Assembly: GCA_029204225.1 (NCBI GenBank)
Contig: CM055111.1
Location: forward strand, 7,257,365-7,321,364
Reading direction: 5' to 3'
DNA from: Diphasiastrum complanatum
Lineage: Eukaryota; Streptophyta; Lycopodiopsida; Lycopodiales; Lycopodiaceae
Length of the DNA stretch: 64,000 nt
Shown here: positions 50,697 through 61,389 of the stretch, piece by piece
Layout of the letters: every line of letters begins with the position of its first letter
Position numbering within the stretch: the stretch's first letter is position 1
Notes under the pieces: model-generated
Told to the model about the DNA's origin: nothing
Databases searched by the model: none
What the model saw: only the letters and a program-made list of their open reading frames with translations
Translations under genes and position numbers: made by a program

Positions 50697-51726
50697 AACA
50701 TTTGAGCTTGAGCACGTTGTAAGGCAATAGATACACGTCGTCGAAAATAGGACACTATGATGGACAAAGAAAGTGCAGAATGCCTTTTGACATGTAGACT
50801 CGCACAATCATTGAGAAACTTGTCAAATTTCTGATAAAGACACCCAAAAGTCTTAATAGCAAAAGGAATAAATGCCTCAAAAGAGTATCAATCCCGATAG
50901 TCGCGTTCTTTTTCAAGAGCCACGTGATTGGCCACCGCTCCTTGAGTGGTAGATGTTCGTTGTAGAAGAACAGGACGAGTCGGATCAACAATAACCATAT
51001 CACCCAAAGTTCAAACACCATCTTTGGAGAGAACAAGATCAACACATCGACGAGAGGATTGTGACGTAGTAACTGGAAGGACATGTATTTGCTCACGAAG
51101 AACATGGAAACCACTTTCAAAAGCGATTGTAGCAACCACATCTCGAATAGTATCATGTGAAGATATCCGATCACCACCAAAAGGACATCTCAAAAGATGC
51201 GTGCCCAAAGAGTCCAAAGCATGACCACAAGAACATTTGACAATTCCAGCTAATGACGAATGAGGGAGACGCAACCTTAGACGGATTGTTGCCAAGAAGA
51301 ACTCATAAGACATATGCAAATGAGAAAGAGTTGGACGTGCCAACAACCAAGCCCCGGCCCCAGCACTAGCACAAGAAAACGAGCATGCGCAAACAACGTC
51401 CGAAGGAGAGTCTTGTAACAGTTGGGTGAAAAGGTAAGAATGCAATTGCTCAGACAAAGAGTGTTGTAAACGCGGTTTTGAGTGAGTGATCAACGATTCA
51501 AAAGGGGGCATATGCGATTGAACGACTGTCGGCAACAAATCTCGAGCATCCCGTAGTGACCTTTGAAAAGCCAGACTACCTGTTTCCACATATGCCACTA
51601 ATTTGAAAAGGAGAGGTTGATCATTCTGCTGGAATTGAGAGATGAGTGCAGAAGCAACCAAAGCCCAACTTCTCAAATAAGCAGCTGGAGCAACTTGTTT
51701 TGTAGAAGATAAACCCAGCCCACCCA
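50697..51726 (-). pseudogene. LINE 3' half: post-RT region, CCHC knuckle and restriction-like endonuclease
   Basis: On the minus strand the frame starts GGLGLSSTKQVAPAAYL (near 51690), the usual text after an RT thumb. The zinc knuckle is CSCGHALDSLGTHLLRC (near 51210), followed by GGDRISSHDTIRDVV, a conserved His-x-x-x-Arg-Asp stretch. The likely nuclease core is CVDLVLSKDGV and, past one in-frame TGA at 51008-51010, GDMVIVDPT (near 50990). The close is SIALQRAQAQMLIRRG (near 50710). CCHC plus a PD-(D/E)XK-like nuclease after RT is the layout of R2-type (restriction-like endonuclease) LINEs. It continues the RT at 56787-57638; a Ty3 element sits between them. Confidence 0.75.
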
Positions 51727-52168
51727 GTTATGGACTCGGCTCATTACATTCGCCGCGTCCATTTACATTTACTTTACTTTATGCATAAGCAGGCCTTGGG
51801 CCCTTTTTTATTCATTAGTGACACTTAGACTATATGGTTGGCCTTTGGCCTTATTATTCATTATTAGGCCATTTGGACATATTACTGGAGAGTGGGGGCC
51901 TTCTTGGAGGACGCACTATTTTCCCTCCCAGTTGGGCCCTAGCCACTGGAAGCTTTCTTTTAGGGCTTCATCTTGGCTTTAAGTAGGAAAATTGTGTCAT
52001 TTGTTATTCAGCTGATGATATTGATCTCTCTCTTTAGCCTCCTTAATCTCTCTCTTTCCTGCTTTCTAGGGTTAAGTCTTGCTTATGTGCCGCTTTCATA
52101 GCTTAAGTCTTGCTTATGTGAGGCTTTCATAGCTTAGCTCTAGATCAGTTGTGGCTCTATTCGTAACT
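51727..52168 (+). mobile_element. 5' LTR of a chromodomain Ty3 element
   Basis: It starts GTTATGGACTCGGCTCATT next to LINE coding sequence and ends before the primer site at 52169. The first 285 bp are repeated at 56507-56786. A TATA-like CTTTAAGTAGG lies near 51977. A 31-bp tandem repeat (GTTAAGTCTTGCTTATGTG and the next unit, 52072-52134) lies in the part that is not repeated at the 3' end. There is no TG/CA terminus. Confidence 0.7.
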
Positions 52169-52180
52169 TGGTATCAGAGC
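52169..52180 (+). promoter_or_regulatory. Primer-binding site of the Ty3 element
   Basis: TGGTATCAGAGC is complementary to initiator-Met tRNA and lies 442 bp from the element's left end. Confidence 0.75.
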
Positions 52181-52866
52181 ACTTTCCTGATTGCTGAATT
52201 TCAGATCTGATTTTTTGATTGGGTGCCCATTTTCCTTGCTGATTTTTCTCTCTTTGCTGAGGGGTTTCGTCTCTTTGCTTCAGCAACATTCAGCACAATT
52301 TGGAGGAGGACCAGCTCCTATTAAAGCATTTTCCTTGGCGGAGCTCTAGTAGATAGTTAGCGGAAGTACTTCCGCTAAATTTGGCGGCCGAAATTTTTTT
52401 TTTTTTTCTTAAAGCAGATTATTTCCGGCGCCCAAGTTCCAACCCTCTATCACTCATTATCAGCTTGTTTGCAGGCTCTCCAGCGCCCAATTCCCTCATC
52501 TCTTTCATCCGTTCCTCCTCCCATTTTCAGCCCTCTCACTTTTGTTTGCAAGCTGTCCAGCCGCTTCATACTTGTCACTTTCGTCCGTTTTTGTCTCCGT
52601 TTGCAGCCATTTTTCACACCTTGTTTGCAGATTGTCCATCGCCCATCCTCAACCAAATTTCACAAACTTTTGACTTTGTTTGATACTCCAATTTGTCACT
52701 TGCCTCCTGGCTGTCCAGCGCATTTTCACAGCCTTCATTTTCACTTTTTTCATTTGCTGATTGCTGTCCTTTTTTAGTTGTGATAATAGTGGTTTTAATA
52801 GACTAATTTGGGGTGACGACAAGAGTCCGCTCTCTCAAGTTTTCGTCTATTCCTTCCACTATCATT

Positions 52867-54553
52867 ATGGCACATTCACCTACCCCGAGTGAGACTACTC
52901 AGGAAACCTTATCCGATCAGTTTCGTCGCATGGATGAGACCCTTTTTGGCCTCATTCTTCGCTTCGATACCGTTGTGACCGGCTTTGCTACTATGCAGTC
53001 ACAGATTGATTCTTTACAGCCTCATGGTCCTGGTAAAGCTCCTGTTTTTCCTTCATTTGGGACTCCCCCTCCATTTGGATTTCCATCTTCCTCTGCTAGT
53101 CAGCTTGGTTGTGGACCGATCATTCCACCTAACCCATATCCTGGTTTCTTTTCACATCCCCCACTTCCTGAGCCACACTTTGCTCGAGACTTTGTGATAG
53201 GGTACAGCTTGCTACCTATTTTGGTTCCTCTGACGGGAACTTATTAGAGAATTGGTTTGCTAAGCTTGACACATATTTTCAGATCTACCCTAAGACTGAT
53301 CCTCAGAAGATCCAGTTGGCTGCTTTACATTTAGATGGACGCGCCACCACGTGGTGGCGAGTTTATAGAGCTGATCCTGATCGAGAAGAGCTCCATTTAT
53401 GGCATATTTTTCGTCATGACCTCCGTCATGCTATGATTGACCCTCAGTGGCTCCACCACCAACGTGATACATTCCGTAGTTTCACTTGCTTCTTATACAT
53501 ATCAATTTATGGAGCTTTCTTATCTTTTCATAGATCTACAGCCCACTAAAGCTTATTTCTCATTACATTGCTGGGCTTCGTGGTGCTTTACATTATGATG
53601 TTTCTTCCTTCCGTCCTCCCACACTTGTTGAGGGGATGTTTCTTGCCAGTACTTTACAGCATAAGTACTTTGACACTCTTCTTTCCCGCTTCTCCCGACC
53701 CCATCATTCTGCTTCATCTTTTCCCGCTGCGTCCACCCTTGTACCTGCCCCTTCGGTTCCAGCTCTCTCCATTGTCCCTTCGTCTCCTCGTCCTTCGACT
53801 CCTCGACCTGCTTTTGTCCGACGTTACACGTCTGCAGAGTTCGCTGACCTTCAGCAGCAGCGTCTTTGCTTTCATTGTAAGAGTCCTGACCATTTTGCCC
53901 GTGATTGTCGTCAGCCTCTCCCTACTACTACTGCTATTTTTTACCATGAGGGCACTACTCCAGATGATTCTGATATCTACATTCATATTTCTGATGAGCT
54001 TGAACTATCCTTTGAGCCTTCCACTAATCTACTTCTTGCTACTTGCCATGCTCAGCTTACCTATGCTACTTGGACAGGGCGTTCTGGTCCTCGCTCCATT
54101 CGGTTACGTGTACGTATTACAGGTCGTGAGTATATTGCTTTAGTTGATACTGGCAACACTCATTCTTTTATTAGCAGTTATATCACTCGTCGGATACGTG
54201 CTTCACCTATTCCTGCTTCACAGCCTCTCACAATTGAGGTTGCCAGTTCCCATTCTTTTCCTAGTTCTCAGATGTTTCAGCGTTTACCATACCGCATTGG
54301 AGATTTTTCTGGACAAGCAGATCTTTACAATATTCCTATGGAGCGTTATGATCTTATCCTTGGTGCTGATTGGTTTGCATCTCTTGGAGCCGTTACACTG
54401 GACTTGACACAACAAACATTGACATTTGTAGTTGATGCAGTTACACACTCACTTGTTGGCATTGATTCTCAAGGAGACTTCCAGTTGGTTACCAAGAAGC
54501 AGTTTATGCGTAGCTTGCCAAAGGCTGATGATGCAGCTCTTCTTTCCATTTAG
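52867..54553 (+). pseudogene. Ty3 gag and protease, frameshifted
   Basis: The ATG at 52867 opens MAHSPTPSETTQETLSDQF. After frame changes near 53200 and 53550 the gag core (ATTWWRVYRADPD, near 53330) leads to a zinc knuckle CFHCKSPDHFARDC (near 53866-53907). Then comes retropepsin ALVDTGNTHSFI (near 54140) and YDLILGADWFASLG. The protease has DTGN where most relatives have DTGA. The gag-protease part from 53636 to the stop at 54551-54553 is one clean frame. Where RT should follow, the frame ends. Confidence 0.82.
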
Positions 54554-55880
54554 AGTACATCAGTTGCTGCTTCACTTTCACCATCCGTGGGTCCTCTTCC
54601 TCAGGTTGATGCTGCTTCGGATTTACAAGTTGTTGTTATGTGCCTTACGCCTATATGCCTTGATTCACAGATATCGTATTCAGTGGTCATTCCTGGTTTC
54701 ATTGATATTGAGGCCATATACCTTGGTGGTATTTCTACTATTGCTTTTGCGCATACGTCAGATTGCCCTCCTGATTCGGTGGTTGGTGCAGTATCTTCTC
54801 CATTGGTCTCTATATCTCCATCTCTTGAGTCTATTATGGCCGATGTTCCTGCTGATTTCTATGGGGTTCTTCATGGGTCCACGTTTGATGGTTCCCTCGC
54901 TATTGGTGATCAGGTTGTATCTTCTTTCGCTTTACTCCGTGGATCTCTGCTTGAGGTTTGCGATCTGCCTCATGATATTTCTACGGTTCCTGACATGATT
55001 CATGCGCCTTTGGCCCTTACTGTTACACATTTTTCATCCTAGGATCTTTGTCAGATGGTCACTATTACTTATCTAGGGTATTTATATGCTGGGATCTTTC
55101 TAGATGAGTACACAGACATCCTTCCATCTCCTGGTGTTTCTACATATAGGTTTGTTGCAGTCCATGCCAATGGTATACACTTTTGTGTTCATGTGACTGA
55201 TTCCTTTTTACCTCTTGATATTTGGCATTCCTGGTTATTACGTATCGCTTGGATTTCATTTGGACCTATTGCTTACACTACTGCTTCACTTTCAGCTATG
55301 GATATATGGCATTCCTGGTTATTACATATAGCTTGGTTTCATTTGGACCTGTTCATTGGTGCTGGTTTTTCCATATTACTGATCGCCTATGGTGCGGATA
55401 TCTCTATGATTATGCATGTGGCTCTCTATCTGTTCCTTGGATTGTTGCTCATTGTTAGGCTTGGCATATCCTGTTGGCTTGGGTTATTGCCTCTGTTCCA
55501 GCTACTGTTTGTCTGGGTGATCTTCAGGTTCCCTGTCATTTCAGGTTGCTCCATATCGCTTGGTCTCCGATGCTGAGTTGCCACTTTGTTCTGGTATTCC
55601 GAGACCATCAGGGTACCTTGAGAGAATTCCTTCTCCTCTCTTGGATAGTTTTTGGGAATGTTGTCGTCATATACTTCAGTGTTGCTCATATGTGCTTTGA
55701 TACTCATTCCCAGCTACACGTGAATATTGCTCCGATGCTTGCTACTGATGTTGCGGATCATGTTCCTCGTTCTAGTGCATTTCTGGGATATGTACTTTGG
55801 GATTACACTTGCGGCCAGTTCCGATGGGTCATCCGATTCTCCATACGTTTTTGGTGTATCCTATAATGGATTGTTCTACC
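54554..55880 (+). other. 1.3-kb unidentified insert in place of RT, RNase H and integrase core
   Basis: No RT (no YVDD/FLDD), RNase H or integrase zinc motif can be read in any forward frame. The sequence is T-rich with several overlapping open frames of 78-173 codons. An 84-bp tandem duplication is present (55217-55300 and 55301-55384; both have TGGCATTCCTGGTTATTAC). The frame at 54587-55042 is the longest that continues the gag-protease style. I cannot assign a function. Confidence 0.5.
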
Positions 55881-56391
55881 TTCTCGGGCTTTTTGAATAC
55901 CTTGGTGCTCAAGAGCTTATTACCCGGGCCAGTTCTCATTTACAGCATGTTCAGCAGTGTTATCAGACCTCAGTTGATCGTCATCGCCGCCATGTTGAGT
56001 TTCAGCTTGGAGATATGGTTTATCTACGCCTACGGTTTGCACGTCATCATTTTGTCCAGGGCTATGCTTCTACTGAGAAGCTTGCACCACGTTATTATGG
56101 GCCTTATCGCATTTTGGAGGTTCTTAGTCCAGTTACATATCGCTTATAGCTTCCTGCTTCCACACGTGCATGTGATGTATTCCATGTCAGTTTATTATGT
56201 GCTGCTATTGAGGATGACACTCCTTGTGATGCTGAGTTTCCTACTGCTCCAGAGTTATTTTCATTTTTACCTGCTGCTATATTACAGGTTCGTCTATACC
56301 ATAGTCGACATCGCCGACAGATTCAGTTTTTGGTCCAATGGGATGGCCATCCTATTGAGGAGGCCACATGGGAGCTTATTGATGTCTTTTA
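55881..56391 (+). pseudogene. Ty3 integrase C-terminal tail and chromodomain
   Basis: The reading is SVDRHRRHVEFQLGDMVYLR, KLAPRYYGPYRILEVLSP and VTYRL, then a stop at 56147-56149. Readthrough in another frame gives ACDVFHVSLL and the chromodomain QIQFLVQWDGHPIEEATWE (near 56310-56370). The order GPYRI-type tail then chromodomain identifies a chromovirus lineage of Ty3 elements. Chromodomains direct integration to heterochromatin (family knowledge). Confidence 0.85.
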
Positions 56392-56506
56392 GCATACAAC
56401 ATCTTCTACATCACATGTTGCTCTAGTTGTTGATGCACCAAGGCTTGCTGCTACTTGATCCAGTTTCTTTTCGGCAATTGGGTCTTTTTCTTTTGTGTCA
56501 AGGAGA

Positions 56507-56786
56507 GTTATGGACTCGGCTCATTACATTCGTCGCGTTACATTTACTTTACTTTATGCATAAGCAGGCCTTGGGCCCTTTTTTATTCATTAGTGACACT
56601 TAGACTATATGGTTGGCCTTTGGCCTTATTATTCATTATTAGGCCATTTGGACATATTACTGGAGAGTGGGGGCCTTCTTGGAAGGCACACTATTTTCCC
56701 TCCCAGTTGGGCCCTAGCCACCGGAAGCTTCCTTTTAGGGCTTCCTCTTGGCTATAAGTAGGGAAACTGTGTCATTTGTTATTCAG
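56507..56786 (+). mobile_element. 3' terminal repeat of the Ty3 element (280 bp, shorter than the 5' LTR)
   Basis: It is preceded by purine-rich AAGGAGA. It matches 51727-52011 with small indels and stops at TTATTCAG, followed at once by LINE coding sequence (CCCAATTTTGG). CTATAAGTAGG near 56752 is the TATA-like box, so the repeat ends about where transcription would start. CCCA occurs at both outer flanks. Confidence 0.75.
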
Positions 56787-57638
56787 CCCAATTTTGGAAG
56801 TAAATCAGAATGTTGAATTTGTTGCTGTAAAACCTGCTGAACCATAGAATTGACATGAGCGGTTGAGCCGATAGGTATTCCCAAAGCTTTGATACCATTG
56901 TTCAGGTGTGAGGATATTCTCTGGAATAGGAAATCCGAAAGGAAGGCCCTACGGGCACCATGCTGTACACTTTGATAAATTGACAAAAAGCCCGGGCAAC
57001 GATAATTGTTCCTTAAAATGCAGAAAAGCAAAAAGAATATCCTTGGACGGTCCCACAATATGCATATCATCTGCGATGGAAGGAAAAAGACAGGAAGGGA
57101 AACTTGCAAAGGTTGAACGCAAGGCACGCAGGTGAGCAAAAGTGAACAAAGCGCCACCAAGAAGATCCCCTTCACAGGTGCTAGTGCAGAAGGAATGACA
57201 GTGACATCACCCAAGGAAGTTGTATGACTGTAGTATAGTGGAGCTTCACGTGCATAGAAAGTACGAACAAAAGGAATGACAGAATGGAAAGGCTCACCGG
57301 CATCACGCAGCTCTTGAAAGATGGTGGTACGAAACACGGAATTGAAAGCATTCGTGACATCAACTTGCATAACAACCCAATCTGCCAACACGCAAAGCAT
57401 GAACAACGATTTCACAACCACCAGAAGTCGCACAACCAAACTGCAAAGGAGAGAAATGAGCTCATAAATTATCACGAAACTGAAATGCAAAGGTACGTGC
57501 AACCAATCGATACAAAACTTCTCCCACAACAATAGGACAAACACCCCCAGAAGATTTGTCCAAGGCGATTAGGCGGGCTGAACTCAAAATAGTAGCGATT
57601 GACGAAGGAATGTGACCAACTGCAATGGAATTACACAT
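56787..57638 (-). pseudogene. LINE reverse transcriptase domain (R2-type element)
   Basis: The minus-strand text begins IPSSIATILSSARLIALDKS with GGVCPIVVGEVLYRL (near 57590-57480). Next come FGCATSGGCEIVVHAL and motif A QVDVTNAFNSVFR (near 57350). REAPLYYSH (near 57240) precedes a decayed motif B. In another frame come FTFAHLRALRSTF and motif C ADDMHIVGPS (near 57060). The end, QHSDLLPKLG, lies at the junction with the Ty3 element. At least two frameshifts are present. The text belongs to a broad RT family seen in algae, oomycetes and plants, by my recollection of its conserved phrases. Confidence 0.8.
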
Positions 57639-58021
57639 ATTAGAGGAGTTCTAAATCCAAAAAAGACCCCACCCTTTGTAAAGATTCTTTTTATATTTTT
57701 TTTCAATTTTTTCTTACACATGGACCAATCAAAACACTCAAATTTGAAATCTATGTAACGTAACTTTTTGAGTCCACATTTTGATTCCACACTAAAAATG
57801 GCATAACTTTTTAGTGGTAAGTCCAAATTTGGCGGAGTTTGGTGCATTGGAAAGCGCTTGAAAAGGCCTTTCCAATGATATGTTATATGATATACTTCTG
57901 AGCTACAATAAAAAAAAGTTATGGCAAGTCAAAAGTATTAGTGTTATAATATTTTAATAATATAAACTACATCTTGCACGAATTCTTAAAGGGTCTTTTT
58001 GGAGCTCAAAACTCCTCTAAT
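57639..58021. mobile_element. 383-bp MITE-like element inside the LINE
   Basis: The ends are ATTAGAGGAGTT and AACTCCTCTAAT, with the inverted similarity reaching about 35 bp (CCAAAAAAGACCC versus CCAAAAAGACCC). It is AT-rich with no coding frame. An inner inverted repeat (TTGGAAAGCGC ... GGCCTTTCCAA, near 57848-57878) suggests foldback structure. LINE coding sequence is legible directly on both sides. The target duplication is unclear; TA is possible. Confidence 0.7.
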
Positions 58022-59190
58022 GCTTGGAAAAGAAAACCAAAACCGCTTGCCGAATCATCGGGAGAAAGGCAATCACGAAAATGCTCAAAAACCCACCTAG
58101 TAGGACCACCGGCGGAGATGTGAGGACTATGAAGCAAAGCATTGAGAAAATCAGATTGTCCAAGTTGGAGGTCTGTATCCGGCTCAAAATCCTCGACAAA
58201 TAAGGGTAACTCATTTCCTGTCTGCGGATGGAGGCACTGCAGTGCCGAAATAGTGTGAGAAGGAGGCGCCGGTGTAGAAGGGACCAAAGTGCGAGCCGCG
58301 TGAGAGAACTCACCCGCTTGACCTAGCAAAAGGGAACGGTGAAGACGAGCATCAATGGAACATTCTCGAGCAGGAGGACCCAACTCACATTTGGCAGCAA
58401 GTGCCTTGCATCGAAAGTAAAATTCGCCTTGCAAATTCTCCCAATCGCCAGAAAAGAAACGGCGCAGACGAGTTCTAGTTTCATGATGGCCAGCTTCACC
58501 ACCGCGAGGTGGGAGTTGTAAGCACCACACAGAAAAAAGCAAGAAAACATGCCATGCAGCGAGATCATAAGGGTCTTTGGCCAAACGAGACAGAGGCACA
58601 CACAAAGCTCGTTGGACCTCTTGACGTAAAGCAAATGGGATATGAGCATAGAGGCGTGAACGAGGCAATCCTAAATGAAGAGAACTCAAAACATCAACGG
58701 AGCGAGCCCAAGTCCAAATAGAATCAGGCGGCGAGACAGGAGCTGGATGTGGTGAATCAGGCGCACTAAGCAAGGAAGAAACCTGGTGAAAAGCAGAGCA
58801 GGCCTTTTGATATCGAGTTAAACCTGCCCCCTGAACATACAATCTGCCACAACCAAAACAAGGAACACGAAGGGAGGAATTCGGAGATATGGAACCTATG
58901 GAGGGAGATATGGAACCACGGCAGCGTGGTGAACAGGTGGAGTAGGCGCGGTTGAAACAAGCATGGCAATTTGAGACGCGTTGGCCATTGCAAGACCGAT
59001 GGAATTGTTGCGAGACGCGGGAATCATGTTGTGAAGGAGAGTTATCAAGGGGAAGACGTTGCGAGCCAGGCAGCTGAGAAGAAGAAGGAGAAGGTGGACG
59101 TTTGCAGTTGGAATCATCTGACATGTTGCAAGACCAGCCAAACAAATTGTATGAAGATATACCTTTGCACTTTGCCGCAACTTCCGGCAA
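58022..59190 (-). pseudogene. LINE N-terminal region with zinc finger (R2-type element)
   Basis: This is one open frame of about 390 codons, ending by accident inside the MITE at 58006. It has a Ser/Pro/Cys-rich start, then CFGCGRLYVQGAGLTRYQ (near 58830-58880), which is a C2H2/C2HC-type finger as in R2-group LINEs with Tyr at the first His position. A conserved pre-RT block follows: GPTRWVFEHFRDCLSPDD (near 58070-58120), which normally precedes RT in this family. The start used may be the ATG at 59121-59123 (MSDDSNCKRPP); the upstream 22 codons are equally open. Base composition is more GC-rich than the surroundings. Confidence 0.75.
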
Positions 59191-59325
59191 TCAACCAACA
59201 ACCACCGTAGGTCGTTGATGACAATAATCTGCAACCAGTCCCACAACCACCGTAGGTCATGGATGCCAATAATCCGGAACCAATCCCACAACCACCGTAG
59301 GTCATGGATGCCAGAAGTATGGAAC
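59188..59325. repeat. Three tandem copies of about 45 bp in the LINE 5' region
   Basis: Units start near 59188, 59237 and 59282. Each contains ACAACCACCGTAGGTC, then TGGATGCCA (TTGATGACA in the first), then AATAATCCGGAACC or similar. On the LINE strand they lie directly upstream of the coding region, where a 5' UTR promoter repeat is expected in some LINEs. Confidence 0.8.
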
Positions 59326-60618
59326 GAGATCTGAAATAGCTTTGTGTTCTGAATAGGAACTAGAACGAATCATGCATGACAGAATCCTTGCTGTGCTTTT
59401 TGAATAAAGTCTGCTTCTAAATTTGCTCAAACCTATGGCCACATTGTTTTGAAGATGGTAACTAGTATGGAACTTGTAAGAAGGCTGGGAAATGCCTGCT
59501 TTGAAGTAGCGTGGTGCTGTCCTACAAAATAACGGTGTTTTGAATCCTCGCTGGTTGTCTGCAATGATCTGGAACTCCTGAGAAGATGGCCGCTACCTAG
59601 TACCACCGGAAGCCTGTAGAAAATGAAGAGCCTCCGTTTGTCCCGGAAATTCTGTTTGTTAGTTTGCTCCTACATGCCTCTTTGTGCAGCTAATCGCTGA
59701 CCTCAAAACAGCAACCCAAGCACCCACACCACTTATTATGCATAGAGGAAGATATTGGTGGACTTCACTTGTGAAAACCTATGCCAAATGAAATAAAACT
59801 AGAAAGTGACACCTTATGCCTAACACACTTATATCTTGCACTCTCTCAAACATATTTTTGCATGATATTTTCATGAATTCATGATGTGAAGGCAAGAACA
59901 AGTATTGTCTCCATGCTCTTACAAATTCAACACCACCTTGTACATTGCCTAAATTTGGTTGCCTGGTTCATTATTAGAAAAGTTAGTCTCTTGATGCTTG
60001 CATACAATCACTTAACTCGATGAAAGCGAAAGTTTTCATAATGAAATGGCTTCACTATGTGATCTGAAGTCCTTAATTGTTGAAGAAAAAACATCTCATT
60101 TCTGACAGAGTACAAATATGCAAGGATTATAGACCCAGCCTGTTTTCAAAGCTAACTCCTGAACTGTAAGTTTCTTTTGCCAGATTCTTGAATGACATAA
60201 TCTCATAATCAACTGCTTTTGCTCTGACATAATTTGACACACTTTATATGTATGACACCAAACTATGAGCAGCGCTGCAAGCTTATGGCTTGCATGTTCT
60301 GCATTAATACACTAGAAAGTTTGTGCCTAAATTAAATTATTTTAGGAGTTGGCAAAACATACTTTCCATTGCCATTATTTCTACCAATTGCATTAAATAT
60401 CAATCATTCCGCTACCGACAATGATATTTAGGAGCGCCTTGAATTCTCAAATGAATTTTAACAAACCAATTCCAGGAAGACAACTAAAAAAATTTGCAGG
60501 AAATAAACACATACAAAAACTCCTGGAATAGTTTGCAAAAAATCCAGAAGGTTCAGCATTATATATTTCCTCCGTGATAATCATCTCTGAACAGCTCTGT
60601 GTAGCAAATGAAATCTGC
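59326..60618. other. No gene seen; LINE 5' flank and 3' flank of the next gene
   Basis: The stretch shows no coding motif. The part near 60540-60618 should include the 3' UTR of the minus-strand exon that follows. Confidence 0.4.
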
Positions 60619-60795
60619 CTACAAGCCTGGTGGCTTTAAGTTAGGAGCATTTCTGAACAGCTCATTGACATTCACGTGAAGACCCATAACTGTTCTGATA
60701 GGATCTTCTATTCGTTTTGTCTTTTTCCAGGTACTATACCATGGGCCACCACCAGTTTCGAGAGCTGCCATATCACTGGTGACATCTAGAATAAC
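60619..60795 (-). CDS. Terminal exon of an unidentified host gene
   Basis: On the minus strand, a good acceptor (TTTTTCTAG, AG at 60796-60797) opens a 58-codon frame to a TAG stop (60619-60621). It begins VILDVTSDMAALETGGGPWY and ends FRNAPNLKPPGL. The unbiased composition, exact acceptor and stop, and non-repetitive protein text argue for a real exon. I do not recognise the family. Upstream exons must lie at higher coordinates, but none can be identified before 64000. If the gene is real, copia fragments at 61.4-63.9 kb lie in its intron. Confidence 0.5.
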   Translation of the reverse strand, partial: VILDVTSDMAALETGGGPWYSTWKKTKRIEDPIRTVMGLHVNVNELFRNAPNLKPPGL

Positions 60796-61389
60796 CTAGA
60801 AAAAGTCCATACAACAACAATTAGCAACATAGTACAATGAATTGACAAAAAGACCTAATAGCTGCATAGCTTCCTCTGTCATATTTCAACATTTAACTAG
60901 AGACCACCTCCTAGAGTTGCAAAGACCAATTATTCATGGTGGGAGCTCATAACTACCAGAAATAAAAGTTTCACCGTGCGATGTCATTTGGAATTATTAT
61001 GAATTTCCATGGCACTTATTGTTAGGCACAACCCATGCATGTCAATGTCTATGATGTCACCATCTTGGCGGAGGTAGCCCCACATGTACTTTATATATAG
61101 AGGTGAATCCACATGAGCTTGGCATTCATTCTCACTTGGAGAATGAAGAGCTCTCCCACATGGTTAGGCTAGGACTTTATCTTGCCTCAGGATGTAGGTA
61201 TGAGAAGGACGATGCTAAGGTGTGGCAGTATGGCATGTCATAGCTTGGTGGAGGCCTAAGCGTACTTGATGGTGATCTATAGCTTTAGTGCACTGGGGTG
61301 GGTGAGATGGTAGTATCTCTATGGATGGGCAGTTTTAGAGCATCGTCACCTATTTGTGACCTTACTTTGGTCGGCTTCGACGATGGGGT
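60796..61389. other. Probable intron; possible LTR promoter near 61090
   Basis: No exon is found. TTTATATATAGAGG (61090-61103) looks like an LTR TATA box and may belong to a 5' LTR of the copia fragment that follows, but I found no primer-binding site to confirm it. Confidence 0.35.

Noticed and set aside
53714-53986. Minus-strand Arg/Ser-rich frame
   Set aside because: Antisense of the Ty3 gag proline/serine linker and zinc knuckle.
56455-56757. Open frame spanning the end of the Ty3 element
   Set aside because: It overlaps the 3' terminal repeat and has no domain.
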